A program made the position numbers and the translations under genes. From Flaviflexus ciconiae (GTDB taxonomy: Bacteria; Actinomycetota; Actinomycetes; Actinomycetales; Actinomycetaceae), in contig NZ_CP034593.1 in NCBI RefSeq assembly GCF_003971195.1, forward strand, positions 1,240,001-1,304,000: a stretch of DNA of 64,000 nt, written 5' to 3'. Positions 47,979 to 56,977 of the stretch are shown here, piece after piece. Numbering within the stretch: position 1 is the stretch's first letter; every line of letters starts with the position of its first letter. Below the pieces are notes generated by a model that did not search any database, was not told the origin of the DNA, and worked only from the letters and a program-made list of their open reading frames with translations.

Positions 47979-49028
47979 TTGATCACAATTTGCGGCACCG
48001 GACTGGCGGGCCTACGAATCGCGGCAGAACTGCGAGAACGTGGATATGACGGGCTTTTGAGGGCTATCGAGAGGGAGGGCATTCCACCCTACGATCGGCC
48101 ACCCCTGACCAAAGTCCTATTTGGGGAGTATAGAAAACCGCTTTCCGCCGAAGGTCTCGGTGAGCTCTCCCAGCTCTGCGATGAGGTCATTACCGCCAAT
48201 GTTGAATCGCTCGACGGCACCGCGGTGGTCGCAAACGGCACCCGCTACGAATCGGACATAACGGTCCTTGCGCTGGGGGCCGATGCTCGCAACGCTATCG
48301 GCGGCGCACTGACCATCAGGACCCGCGACGACGCGGCAAAGCTTCGCGCTGTCGAAGGTCAGGTCACGATTGTGGGTGGCGGCTGGCTCGGAAGCGAACT
48401 GGCTTCGTCCTACGCGGAAGCAGGCAGGCAGGTGAACCTCGTTGAGATCGCGGAAGACATCCTGCCCGTCCTCGGCCCGGGGGCAAGAAAGGTCCGTGTG
48501 GCACTCGAGGACCTGGGAGTAAAGATTCTCCGTCAGATTCCCGACAATCCCGGGACTCTCGTCGAGGCAACCGGCGCTATCCCCAACACGCTCGGACTGG
48601 ACCTCACAACAGACGGATGGGGCCGCACCAACATGCCGGGTGTCTACGCGGTTGGCGACTGCGCCGAGATCTCCATCGGCCCCTCCTCCGGCCATTGGAA
48701 CACTGCCCTGCACCAGGCAACCAGGGTCGCCGAGGCAATCATGACCGACCCGCATGCCGACCCCGTTCCGTTAACCCCCGATGTGTTCTCAACCATTGCG
48801 GGACTGGAGCTTCTCTTCATCGGGCATGCGGCAGGCACTCCCGTGGTCCTCGAGGACGGCTCCCGTACCCTCTGGATCAAGGACGGCAGGCTGTCTGGCG
48901 GGCTGACCATTGACCGTCCCGCCGACGGCGTTGCCTTGCGCAAGAACATCGGCGCATCCCTCTCCGAAGAAGCCGCCGCCGATCCCCTACCGCTGAAGAA
49001 GATTCTTCGCGCCCAGCAAACCGTATAG
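47979..49028 (+). CDS. FAD-dependent pyridine nucleotide oxidoreductase (ferredoxin-reductase-like)
   Basis: This 349-residue flavoprotein has an N-terminal FAD fold (ITICGTGLAGLRIAAELRERG), the family motif PPYDRPPLTKVLFGE, a second dinucleotide fold (VTIVGGGWLGSELASSYAEAG) and the FAD-contacting NMPGVYAVGDCAE. It resembles ferredoxin and rubredoxin reductases but is about 50 residues shorter in the NAD-domain region. Start TTG 47979 is chosen because GGAGG lies five bases upstream; TTG 47967 overlaps that site. The electron partner is unknown. A terminator follows. Confidence 0.82.
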   Translation: MITICGTGLAGLRIAAELRERGYDGLLRAIEREGIPPYDRPPLTKVLFGEYRKPLSAEGLGELSQLCDEVITANVESLDGTAVVANGTRYESDITVLALGADARNAIGGALTIRTRDDAAKLRAVEGQVTIVGGGWLGSELASSYAEAGRQVNLVEIAEDILPVLGPGARKVRVALEDLGVKILRQIPDNPGTLVEATGAIPNTLGLDLTTDGWGRTNMPGVYAVGDCAEISIGPSSGHWNTALHQATRVAEAIMTDPHADPVPLTPDVFSTIAGLELLFIGHAAGTPVVLEDGSRTLWIKDGRLSGGLTIDRPADGVALRKNIGASLSEEAAADPLPLKKILRAQQTV

Positions 49029-49064
49029 AAACCGCAGAACGGCGGCGCGATAGCAACACGGAGA

Positions 49065-49106
49065 AGCGCCCGGGAGAGATGCCTTGTGGCTCCCTTCCCG
49101 GGCGCT
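49065..49106 (+). terminator. Terminator after the flavoprotein gene
   Basis: AGCGCCCGGG (49065-49074) pairs perfectly with CCCGGGCGCT (49097-49106) around a 22-nt loop that itself contains a GGGAG/CTCCC alternative. It is in the convergent gap before purH. Confidence 0.7.
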
Positions 49107-49188
49107 ATCTACGACGTCTGAGCGAGCTTCCTTCGTGAACCTGTGGATGCATTCTCGACGTGAGGTTCACTCCTCAAGGCGGCCCTAA

Positions 49189-50769
49189 TTAGTGGGCGAA
49201 GTGTCTGGTTCCGGTGAAGTACATGGGGACCCCGGCCTCGTTGGCGGCCGCGATCACTTCTTCATCGCGGATGGATCCGCCGGGCTGGACAACGGCCTGC
49301 ACGCCAGCATCAAGAAGAACTTCGAGACCATCAGCAAAGGGGAAGAAGGCGTCGGAAGCGGCGACGGAACCGCGTGCCCGCTCCTCGCTCCCGCCGGTGC
49401 CGGACTGGGCGCCGCCCGCCGAATCGACGTCGGATTCCACGGCCACACCCAGCGTGTTGGCGCGCTCGACTGCGAGGCGGCAGGAATCAACGCGATTGAC
49501 CTGACCCATACCAACACCAACCGACGCTCCGTCCTTGACGAGAAGAACGGCGTTGGAGCGGACGGAACGAACCGTGCGCCACGCGAACTCAAGATCCGCG
49601 AGGGTAAGCCCATCCGCTTCCGGGCCAGCAACGTGCGACCATCCCTCAACCCTGTCGCCCGGCTGGTCGACGAGATCGCGGGACTGGACCAGGTAGCCGC
49701 CCGAAATCTGGGTGATATCCTGGGTTTCATCGTTCTGCGTGAGCTTGAGGATCCGCAGGTTCTTCTTCGTTTGAAGAAGCTCAAGAGCATCGTCGTCGTA
49801 GTCGGGTGCAGCAATGACCTCGGTGAAGATCGGCTTCACCTGCTCAGCCATCGCCTTCGTCACGGTGCGGTTCGCGGCAATGACACCGCCGTAGGCGGAG
49901 ACGGGATCGCAGGCGTGCGCGGTTGCGTGAGCAACCGCAATGTCGTCGGCGGTCGCGATACCGCAGGGGTTGGTGTGCTTGATGATCGCAACGGCAGGGC
50001 CCTCGTGATCGTAGGCGGCTCGGACTGCCGCGTCGGTGTCGCGATAGTTGTTGTAGCTCATCTCCTTGCCACCAAGCTGCTCAGCGTTGGCGACACCGCC
50101 CTTGCCGGTGGCGGAGATCCAGGCGGACTGGTGCGGGTTTTCGCCGTAGCGGAGCGTCGCCGTCTTGGGCAGGGCAACGCCGACGTAGTCGTCGGTGGTC
50201 AGTTCCGACATCCAGTTCGCAACCGCAGCATCATATGCCGCGGTGTGGGCGAAGGCCTTGGCTGCCAGCACCCGGCGCTCCTCGGGAGTGAAGCCGCCGC
50301 GATCGAGTGCGGCAATCGCATCGGCGTACTGATTGGGGGACGTCAGGACAGCGACGGAGGCGTGGTTCTTGGCTGCGGCGCGGACCATGGCGGGGCCGCC
50401 GATGTCGATCTGTTCGATGCATTCCTCGGTGGTGGCACCGGAGGCCAAGGTTTCTTCGAAGGGGTACAGGTTGGCTACGACGATATCGATCGGCTCAATG
50501 GAAAGCTCCGACATCTGTTCCACATGTTCGGGCTTGGTGCGATCGGCCAGGATGCCGCCGTGAATGATCGGGTGCAGGGTTTTGACCCGGCCCTCGAAGC
50601 ATTCGGGGAAGCCCGTCACGTCACTAGCTTCGGAGACGGCGATGCCGGCCTCTCGGATCACGCGGGCGGTGGCGCCGGTGGAAACGATGTCGATGCCGGC
50701 GCTACTGATTGCTTTGGCCAGGTCGACGATGCCGGCCTTGTCGAAAACGGAAATGAGTGCGCGAGTCAT
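49189..50769 (-). CDS. purH: Bifunctional AICAR formyltransferase / IMP cyclohydrolase
   Basis: This 526-residue enzyme performs the last two steps of IMP synthesis. The N-terminal IMP cyclohydrolase (MGS-like) domain shows [31 protein letters not shown] and [14 protein letters not shown]. The AICAR transformylase domain shows [25 protein letters not shown] (catalytic Lys-His) and a C-terminal [19 protein letters not shown] 50769 has GAGGAG five bases upstream. A ZTP riboswitch occupies its leader, so the gene is expected to respond to its own substrate AICAR (ZMP) or ZTP. Confidence 0.95.
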   Translation of the reverse strand: MTRALISVFDKAGIVDLAKAISSAGIDIVSTGATARVIREAGIAVSEASDVTGFPECFEGRVKTLHPIIHGGILADRTKPEHVEQMSELSIEPIDIVVANLYPFEETLASGATTEECIEQIDIGGPAMVRAAAKNHASVAVLTSPNQYADAIAALDRGGFTPEERRVLAAKAFAHTAAYDAAVANWMSELTTDDYVGVALPKTATLRYGENPHQSAWISATGKGGVANAEQLGGKEMSYNNYRDTDAAVRAAYDHEGPAVAIIKHTNPCGIATADDIAVAHATAHACDPVSAYGGVIAANRTVTKAMAEQVKPIFTEVIAAPDYDDDALELLQTKKNLRILKLTQNDETQDITQISGGYLVQSRDLVDQPGDRVEGWSHVAGPEADGLTLADLEFAWRTVRSVRSNAVLLVKDGASVGVGMGQVNRVDSCRLAVERANTLGVAVESDVDSAGGAQSGTGGSEERARGSVAASDAFFPFADGLEVLLDAGVQAVVQPGGSIRDEEVIAAANEAGVPMYFTGTRHFAH

Positions 50770-50784
50770 GGTTCTCCTCATGGA

Positions 50785-50870
50785 CGTTCTACCGCTATGC
50801 CCAGGCGTGCGACGCGGTAGTCGCGGCTACTCCCCGATGGTCATCCATCTTTCTCGCCAGTTGCAGCCGA
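50785..50870 (-). promoter_or_regulatory. ZTP riboswitch (pfl motif) in the purH leader
   Basis: Read on the minus strand, the leader has the conserved pfl elements in order. GGCTGC and ACTGGCG are followed by the hairpin GATGG-ATGA-CCATC, then CGGGGAGTAGCC closing the first helix. After a short linker comes GCCTGGGCA inside a second hairpin closed by CTACCGC and GCGGTAG. The known class binds ZTP/ZMP (AICAR) and turns on purine and one-carbon genes. It ends about 16 bp before the purH start, next to the ribosome binding site. Confidence 0.9.
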
Positions 50871-50877
50871 GACGAGT

Positions 50878-51816
50878 CTAGCGGATCGACTTCCTCCGTG
50901 AAGCGAGGATTAGGCCCGTCCCACTTGCCAGAAGGATCGCGGAGATACCAAACAGGTACTCGGTTTCAATACCCGTGTAGGGAAGCTCCTCGGCACCATC
51001 ATCGGCGTCGGTTTCCGTGTCGAAGATACCGCGATCAATAAGGTCGTTCGTGGCCCTGGAAATCAGGGAGCTCAGATTGCTGGTCGGCTTGCCCGTGATG
51101 ATGATATCGCGCGCAGCATCATCGAAGTTCCCGTGCGAGTCAAAGACGGTGTAGACGATCCGGTAGGTGCACGGATATCCGTGCGGACATTCGACCGGGT
51201 TGAACCAGTCGCCCCAGCCGGTGATTTCGGCAACCAGGTCGAAATCGACGTCGTCAACGATCTGTAGGCCACGGAGCAGGTCCGCTTCCGTCAGATCATC
51301 ACGGGATACCGCGGTGATCGGTGCAATTGGGGAAATCACGGGCGACTGCTGCACCGGAGGCGTCGTCGGGAAAATCGGGCCCGGGTCAACCGGGGTTGTC
51401 GGATCCACGGTCGGCTCTTCGGTCGGTTCATCCGTGGGATCATCCGTGGGCTCGTCCGTGGGGTCATCCGTGGGTTCCTCGGTGGGATCATCCGTGGGCT
51501 CGTCCGTCGGTTCCTCGGTCGGTTCATCCGTGGGATCATCCGTCGGTTCCTCGGTGGGATCATCCGTGGGCTCGTCCGTCGGTTCCTCGGTCGGTTCATC
51601 CGTGGGAGTCACCGTGGGTTCATCGGTCGGCGCGGTCGTCACATCATCGGACGGAGCCTTCGTCGGATCCTCGGTGGGTTCCTCTGTGACATTGACAGTC
51701 GGACTGATGGTCTCAGGATAAGAGGGTATGTCAGCGGCAACAGCCGTCGCGCCGACGAAAAGTCCAGAGGTCACGAGAGCCGCTCCACACGCGGTTCCCC
51801 TTACCCAATGACGCAT
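50878..51816 (-). CDS. LPXTG-anchored surface protein with Pro-Thr-Asp/Glu repeats
   Basis: This 312-residue protein has a signal peptide (cleavage near VAA-D28). A stalk of about 110 residues is built from the tetrapeptides DEPT, EEPT and DDPT. A globular part (about 165-270, with a CPHGYPCTYRIVYTVFD segment holding two Cys) follows. It ends in the sortase signal LPYTG, a hydrophobic helix (YLFGISAILLASGTGLILA) and a SRRKSIR tail. It should be exported and linked to peptidoglycan. GGAGAT precedes ATG 51816. It lies between purN and the purH riboswitch on the same strand. Confidence 0.88.
   Translation of the reverse strand: MRHWVRGTACGAALVTSGLFVGATAVAADIPSYPETISPTVNVTEEPTEDPTKAPSDDVTTAPTDEPTVTPTDEPTEEPTDEPTDDPTEEPTDDPTDEPTEEPTDEPTDDPTEEPTDDPTDEPTDDPTDEPTEEPTVDPTTPVDPGPIFPTTPPVQQSPVISPIAPITAVSRDDLTEADLLRGLQIVDDVDFDLVAEITGWGDWFNPVECPHGYPCTYRIVYTVFDSHGNFDDAARDIIITGKPTSNLSSLISRATNDLIDRGIFDTETDADDGAEELPYTGIETEYLFGISAILLASGTGLILASRRKSIR
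51475..51607. repeat. Direct 72-bp-period repeat inside the LPXTG stalk
   Basis: The 61 bases 51475-51535 recur exactly at 51547-51607. This is a 72-bp period (24 residues) built on 12-bp units encoding the acidic Pro-Thr stalk. Such exact copies favour length variation. Confidence 0.8.
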
Positions 51817-51899
51817 CAGATCTCCATCCGTTGAGGCTATGGCTATTTAAGCACGAGGTTTTGCGGCATGACCAAAGTCATAACGTATTGCACATTCTT

Positions 51900-52571
51900 C
51901 TATTCGACAGGAATCGAGAGCCCAGGCTGTCCGTTTAACGTACCGGGATCATCTGCGGGGCTGTTAAGGATCGCTCGGCGACCCGAGATCCGCCAACCGT
52001 CCCGCACCATCGCACCAACCGTTTGAACAAGCTGAGCACGCTCGGCAACCTTGATCCGTTCGAGAAGGGTCTCTTCCGTGTCACCGTCGAGTACGGGAAC
52101 TGCGCACTGGGCAAGGATCTGGCCGGTGTCCATGCCGTCATCAACAATGAACAGTGTCGCCCCGGCAATCTTCACTCCGTAGGCCAAAGCGTCGGCCGGA
52201 CCGTGAATACCGGGAAAAGCGGGAAGGAGCGAGTTGTGGGTGTTAATGATCCGCCCGGGGAAGGCCGCCAGCGTCGCGCTTCCCAGCATCTTCAAGAATC
52301 CTGCAGAGACAACCAGATCCGGCTGCGCTTCCGAAAGTCTGGCGGCCAGGGCCCGGTCCCATTCGTTCCGCTCAGCGTAGTCGGAGACCTTCAGAACGGC
52401 GGTGTCGATCCCCACGTCCTTTGCGATCTCCACTCCCCCGCAACCATCCCGGTCGGCGACAACGAGAACAACATTGGCCCCGTAGGCAGGGTCCTCGCAC
52501 GCCTCCATGAGCGCCGCAAGATTCGACCCGCCGCCCGAGATTAGAACGGCAAGGCGCGCCCGGTTAGTCAT
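51900..52571 (-). CDS. purN: Phosphoribosylglycinamide formyltransferase
   Basis: This 223-residue enzyme transfers a formyl group from 10-formyl-tetrahydrofolate to GAR in purine synthesis. It shows LISGGGSNLAALMEA (phosphate loop), the catalytic INTHNSLLPAFPGIHG and the Asp loop IVDDGMDTGQILAQ. The start ATG 52571 overlaps the DUF6350 stop by 8 nt; the further upstream open frame has no homology. purN and purH are adjacent in related genomes, but here the LPXTG gene lies between them. Confidence 0.93.
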   Translation of the reverse strand: MTNRARLAVLISGGGSNLAALMEACEDPAYGANVVLVVADRDGCGGVEIAKDVGIDTAVLKVSDYAERNEWDRALAARLSEAQPDLVVSAGFLKMLGSATLAAFPGRIINTHNSLLPAFPGIHGPADALAYGVKIAGATLFIVDDGMDTGQILAQCAVPVLDGDTEETLLERIKVAERAQLVQTVGAMVRDGWRISGRRAILNSPADDPGTLNGQPGLSIPVE

Positions 52572-54018
52572 TCTTCTTTCCTTCAGCATCCGGGGCCGTA
52601 CGAGCGGTGATCGCAGTGATTGCGGTCGACGTGTCATCGACCGTCACCGACGGGCTCTCTCCCCCATTGTCTTCCATGGTGTCCCCCTCGTCGGTCACCA
52701 CCAGCTTTGTCTCACTACCCGTCTCATCGTGATGATTGCCCTGACCATTGCCACGAGTGACCGGCGCACTCACGCTGCCACCGTTTTGCACATCGTCGGT
52801 GTCATGAGCATTCTGAGCAACAACGGACTGCTTAGAGTCAGCGGCCTTGGCGCGGATCGTGCTGGCCTTGTCTTTCGCCATCCCCAAAACCTCGCGATAC
52901 TTCGCGACCGAGGTGCGGTGAGCCAGGATCATGCCGAGAAGGAACGGCACGCCGAGGATCAGGGCTCCCATGCCAGCGGCGATTGCCGGCTCGGCACCCG
53001 TTTCGCTCATGCGTTCCGGGCCGATGGAACCCCGGGAGGCCAGGGCAAGGAAGGAGCACCCAAGCGCCACAATACCCACCTGGATTGCGCCCGTCAGGGC
53101 GGCTTCTCCAAGGGCCGGGAAGGCCCTCGCCTGCCGCATGCCCACAAAAAGTAAAACGAGTACGACGATCGCAAGGATGAACGGGGCACCATCCCCCGGC
53201 TGCGGCAGGGCGCCAAAGAGCGGGATCGCTGGAAGCGGTGCCGACTCAACGCCTAGTACAGAGAATGAGCTCCCGGTGCCAATGGAGAAGCCTGCGCCAA
53301 CAAGGTAGGCCAGTGTCCAGAGAATAAAGGTCGGTAGGTATGAGAGCTGGAAGACCCAGAGCATGACGTTCGAGTGCCATTCCAGGATGTAGTAGCTGTT
53401 GATCGTGACGATCTGCGACCACCCGGCGATAACTGCGGCAACGAAGACGAGCGTGGCAAGAATGAGTCCGACGGCAAGGGCGCGCCGCCCGAGCATGAGT
53501 CCGTCGTATATGGCTCTGCCGGCCGGTGTTGTGAAGAAGCCGGTCCCGAGCCAGTCGGTGCGGTTCTTGGACGTGAGGACGGCAAGGAAAGCCATCGTCG
53601 CGGCGCCAATGCAGGCCTGCCACCAGCTTGTTCCGGTCGGGGTGATTTGCCCAAGAACCGCGGGGACCGCGGCGGAGGCTGCTATAAGAACCAGAATGTC
53701 GATCCAGTCGCGCACCGGCAACTTCCTGACAAACCCCACGAAAGCTACGAAAGTGAGAAGAGTGATGAGGAGCGGCGGCAGGGAGATTGCGACGCCGTCA
53801 AAGTGCAGGGAGCCGCCGAAGGCCGTAAGCCACCAGCCGGTTGTGATTCCCGCGACGTCCTGCCAGGACGTGGTACCGAGCGCCGGTGAATCCGCCATAA
53901 CCGTGTATGCGAAGATGCCAAGCACGACAACGATGGCCCACCCGTAGAGGATGGGCTGAATCGCTGCGAACGCGAGGCGAATCGGGCTAGTACGAGCATC
54001 GGCTTTCATCGCTTCCAT
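52564..54018 (-). CDS. DUF6350 (PerM-like) multi-pass membrane protein
   Basis: This 484-residue protein has about ten hydrophobic helices up to residue 370 and a disordered acidic/Ser/Asn-rich C-terminal tail. The N-terminus FAAIQPILYGWAIVVVLGIF and the WLTAFGGSLHFDGVAISLPP loop are family features of actinobacterial DUF6350. The M. tuberculosis relative PerM, also directly upstream of purN, has been linked to cell division. ATG 54018 is drawn; ATG 54009 is possible. It overlaps purN by 8 nt. Confidence 0.8.
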   Translation of the reverse strand: MEAMKADARTSPIRLAFAAIQPILYGWAIVVVLGIFAYTVMADSPALGTTSWQDVAGITTGWWLTAFGGSLHFDGVAISLPPLLITLLTFVAFVGFVRKLPVRDWIDILVLIAASAAVPAVLGQITPTGTSWWQACIGAATMAFLAVLTSKNRTDWLGTGFFTTPAGRAIYDGLMLGRRALAVGLILATLVFVAAVIAGWSQIVTINSYYILEWHSNVMLWVFQLSYLPTFILWTLAYLVGAGFSIGTGSSFSVLGVESAPLPAIPLFGALPQPGDGAPFILAIVVLVLLFVGMRQARAFPALGEAALTGAIQVGIVALGCSFLALASRGSIGPERMSETGAEPAIAAGMGALILGVPFLLGMILAHRTSVAKYREVLGMAKDKASTIRAKAADSKQSVVAQNAHDTDDVQNGGSVSAPVTRGNGQGNHHDETGSETKLVVTDEGDTMEDNGGESPSVTVDDTSTAITAITARTAPDAEGKKND

Positions 54019-54152
54019 AATTCCAGTGATTGCGCGCCGCTTCGATTAACAACTCACCATCTCATTCATGAGAGGACTCTCATCAACCCTTCCTCCCCTC
54101 CTCATTCACACCCCCTTTAATGGATAATAGAAAACGAGTTAAAGGAGAAACC

Positions 54153-54587
54153 GTGTCACGAAAGCTGTGGATCGCCACCGGAACCCTCGGTGCGATTGGG
54201 GTCGTCGCCGCCACCAATATGGTGGGCGCAGATGCGACGGTCGTGGAAACACCCGCGGTATACATCGCCCCGGAGAAGGCGGCCGACGCCGAAGCGAACA
54301 CCTCAGCTGATCACACGGCGGAAGCCACGTCCGACAGCGCCGACATCGACACGATCTCGGTCACGGCGGTCTCCGCGACCACGCCCGAGCCCGCACCGGC
54401 ACCGGCGACCTCCGGCTCGACCGCCACGAAGTCCGCTCCAGCACCGGTCCAGCAGGCACCCGCCCAGCCCGCTCCGGTCGCTAACGCACCCGTCCAGCAG
54501 GTTGCTCCGTCCACCCAGTACTCGGCCGACTCCGGCTACTCCGCCGTCAGCGCATACTCGGCAGTATCCGCTGAATCAGCCGACTAA
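54153..54587 (+). CDS. Small exported Ala/Pro/Ser-rich protein, unrecognised
   Basis: This 144-residue protein starts at GTG 54153 with AAAGGAG five bases upstream. It has an N-terminal signal or anchor helix (LWIATGTLGAIGVVAATNMV), an acidic Ala-rich section, a Pro/Ala/Gln linker (PAPVQQAPAQPAPVANAPVQ) and a Tyr-Ser-Ala tail with repeated YSAVSA. GATAAT at 54123-54128 may be its -10. It is probably exported and low in structure. I know no family for it. A good terminator follows. Confidence 0.65.
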   Translation: MSRKLWIATGTLGAIGVVAATNMVGADATVVETPAVYIAPEKAADAEANTSADHTAEATSDSADIDTISVTAVSATTPEPAPAPATSGSTATKSAPAPVQQAPAQPAPVANAPVQQVAPSTQYSADSGYSAVSAYSAVSAESAD

Positions 54588-54603
54588 GGTCCGCCTAGCT
54601 CAG

Positions 54604-54630
54604 TGCCCGGAAGCGTTTCGCCTCCGGGCA
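54604..54630 (+). terminator. Intrinsic terminator after the small exported protein gene
   Basis: TGCCCGGA (54604-54611) pairs with TCCGGGCA (54623-54630), and GCG/CGC continues inside around a TTT loop. It is followed by TTTGCTTT, a classic intrinsic terminator. Confidence 0.85.
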
Positions 54631-54787
54631 TTTGCTTTCCCCACGAGAAGTACCTTGCAGGCGGTGCGTAACTCCCGGTTCTCGTGGTAGGCCGAAGGCG
54701 GTGCAGAGTTGGTCTCCGCACCGCCCTCGATAGCGTTATCTGGTGAGTGCCCGATTCTCGGTAAAACCGATCGGTCACTCCCGCCGG

Positions 54788-55705
54788 CTACGTGCCCTGG
54801 AGGATGCTCCTCGCGAGGTTAGCTGTCTCGGTCGGGGTCTTGCCGACGGAGACGCCGACGGCCTCGAGGGCTTCCTTCTTGGCCTGCGCGGTTCCGGCAG
54901 AGCCGGAAACGATGGCACCCGCGTGGCCCATCGTCTTACCCTCGGGAGCGGTGAAGCCTGCCACGTAGCCGACGACGGGCTTCGTCACGTTTGCCTTGAT
55001 GAACTCGGCTGCGCGCTCTTCGGCGTCGCCACCGATCTCACCGATCATGACGATCAGCTCGGTCTCGGGGTCAGCCTCGAATGCTTCGAGAGCATCGATG
55101 TGGGTCGTGCCGACGATCGGGTCGCCACCGATGCCGATGCAGGTAGAGAACCCAACATCGGAAAGCTCGTACATCATCTGGTAGGTGAGGGTGCCCGACT
55201 TGGAGACGAGGCCGATCTTGCCGGTGCCGGTGATGTTCGCCGGGGTAATACCAACGTTGGACTGGCCGGGGGTGATAATGCCAGGGCAGTTCGGGCCAAT
55301 CAGCTGAACGCCCTTCTGCTCCGCGTAGGCGCGGAACTCGGCAGTGTCGGCGACGGGGACGCCCTCGGTGATGATGACAACGAGTCGCATCCCAGCATCG
55401 ATGGCCTCGATGACTGCGGACTTCGTGAATGCCGGGGGCACGAAGATGACGGAGACATCGGCTCCGGTCGTCTCCTTCGCGTCGGCAACGGTTCCGAAAA
55501 CCGGGACCGAAACCTGGCCCGCTACCGCGCCGCCGGGGCCTACGGGAACAACATCGAAATCGACCGTCTGGCCGGCCTTCCTCGGGTTCGTTCCACCAAC
55601 GATCTGGGTGCCTGAACCCAGCATGCGAGCGGTGTGCTTGCGTCCTTCAGAGCCAGTGATGCCCTGGACGATGACCTTGGAGTTCTTGTCGAGAAAAATA
55701 GACAT
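54788..55705 (-). CDS. sucD: Succinyl-CoA synthetase alpha subunit
   Basis: This 305-residue subunit binds CoA and carries the phosphohistidine of the TCA enzyme that makes ATP (or GTP) from succinyl-CoA. It has the CoA-binding [16 protein letters not shown], the [12 protein letters not shown] loop and the active His in [15 protein letters not shown] 55705 is preceded by TAAGGAAG that overlaps the sucC stop. The tail ARSILQGT is normal. It is the second gene of sucCD. Confidence 0.95.
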   Translation of the reverse strand: MSIFLDKNSKVIVQGITGSEGRKHTARMLGSGTQIVGGTNPRKAGQTVDFDVVPVGPGGAVAGQVSVPVFGTVADAKETTGADVSVIFVPPAFTKSAVIEAIDAGMRLVVIITEGVPVADTAEFRAYAEQKGVQLIGPNCPGIITPGQSNVGITPANITGTGKIGLVSKSGTLTYQMMYELSDVGFSTCIGIGGDPIVGTTHIDALEAFEADPETELIVMIGEIGGDAEERAAEFIKANVTKPVVGYVAGFTAPEGKTMGHAGAIVSGSAGTAQAKKEALEAVGVSVGKTPTETANLARSILQGT

Positions 55706-55717
55706 GCCTTAACTTCC

Positions 55718-56881
55718 TTACGCCGCGAGCTCCGCAGCCTTCGCGGCTGCTCCGTCCATCGTGTCCATGATCGTCACGAGGGGGTGTGCCGCCTCTTCGA
55801 GGATCCGGCGTCCTTCCTCAACGTTGTTGCCGTCCAGGCGCACAACGATCGGCTTCGTAGCCGTGTCACCGAGGATTGCGAGAGCCTGGACGATGCCGTT
55901 GGCAACCTCGTCGCAGGCCGTGATTCCGCCGAAGACGTTGACGAACACGGAACGGACCTCGGGATCGCCAAGGATGACGTCGAGGCCGTTGGACATGACC
56001 TCGGCGGAGGCGCCGCCACCGATGTCGAGGAAGTTAGCGGGGCCAACCCGGTACTGCTCGCCCGCGTAGGCGACAACGTCAAGGGTCGACATGACGAGTC
56101 CGGCACCGTTACCGATGATGCCGACCTGACCTCCTTCAAGCTTCACGTAGTTGAGGCCCTTTTCCTTGGCCTTGGCCTCGAGGGGATTCTCTGCCGACTT
56201 GTCGACAAGCTCTTCGTGATCGGGGTGACGGAAGCCCGCGTTGTCGTCGAGGGAAACCTTGCCGTCAAGAGCAATGATCTTGCCATCGGGCGACTTGACA
56301 AGGGGGTTCACCTCGACGAGCGTGGCATCCTCTTCGACGTAGACCTTCCAGAGGTCGAGGATCACGGGAACGATCTTCTCAGCGTCCTCAGCATCAAAGC
56401 CAGCCTGGTTCACGATGTCGCGGGCGACCTCTTCGGTGATGCCAACGGTCGGGTCAACGGGCACCTTGGCGAGTGCATCGGGACGCTCGACAGCCAGCTG
56501 CTCGATCTCCATGCCGCCTTCCTTCGAGCACATAGCAAGGTAGCGGCGCTCGGAACGGTCGAGGAGAACGGAGAAATAGTATTCCTCAGCAATATCGGCG
56601 CCCTCGGCGATCATGACGCGATGCACGGTGTGGCCCTTGATGTCCATGCCGAGGATCTGGGAGCCGGCTTCTTCCACCTCCTCCGGTGTGCGTGCCAGTT
56701 TGACGCCGCCGGCCTTACCTCGGCCGCCGGTCTTCACCTGCGCCTTCACGACGAACAGGCTGCTGTTGAGTTCTTCTGCTGCTTGACGAGCTTCCAGAGG
56801 AGTTGTAGCTACACGACCAGCAAGCACGGGCACCCCGTGCTTGGCAAAGAGGTCGCGAGCCTGGTACTCGAAGAGGTCCAC
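55718..56881 (-). CDS. sucC: Succinyl-CoA synthetase beta subunit
   Basis: This 387-residue ATP-grasp subunit includes [36 protein letters not shown] (nucleotide loop), [20 protein letters not shown] (Mg2+ site) and [17 protein letters not shown] 56881 is chosen because the family starts at DLFEYQ and GGAAGG lies nine bases upstream; ATG 56899 would add six residues without a ribosome binding site. It is cotranscribed with sucD (12-nt gap). Confidence 0.94.
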   Translation of the reverse strand: MDLFEYQARDLFAKHGVPVLAGRVATTPLEARQAAEELNSSLFVVKAQVKTGGRGKAGGVKLARTPEEVEEAGSQILGMDIKGHTVHRVMIAEGADIAEEYYFSVLLDRSERRYLAMCSKEGGMEIEQLAVERPDALAKVPVDPTVGITEEVARDIVNQAGFDAEDAEKIVPVILDLWKVYVEEDATLVEVNPLVKSPDGKIIALDGKVSLDDNAGFRHPDHEELVDKSAENPLEAKAKEKGLNYVKLEGGQVGIIGNGAGLVMSTLDVVAYAGEQYRVGPANFLDIGGGASAEVMSNGLDVILGDPEVRSVFVNVFGGITACDEVANGIVQALAILGDTATKPIVVRLDGNNVEEGRRILEEAAHPLVTIMDTMDGAAAKAAELAA

Positions 56882-56909
56882 GGAGGAGGTCCTTCCCATT
56901 GTGTCACGG

Positions 56910-56927
56910 TGTCTCGACTTCGAGACA
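56910..56927 (-). terminator. Small hairpin upstream of sucC
   Basis: TGTCTCG (56910-56916) pairs with CGAGACA (56921-56927) around a 4-nt loop, between the acyltransferase stop and sucC. It may end the acyltransferase message or form part of the sucC leader. Confidence 0.45.
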
Positions 56928-56977
56928 TCAGCTCAAGGATAGCAAGGGACCGGCCTTTCTGTGACCTGATTCCCAGT

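Noticed and set aside
49192..50820. A 542-codon open frame antisense to purH
   Set aside because: The composition and order of purH fully explain the region. High-GC coding strands leave long antisense frames, and the translation has no domain pattern. The similar frames at 33618-35264, 19162-20844, 13113-14576 and 24940-26469 were rejected for the same reason.
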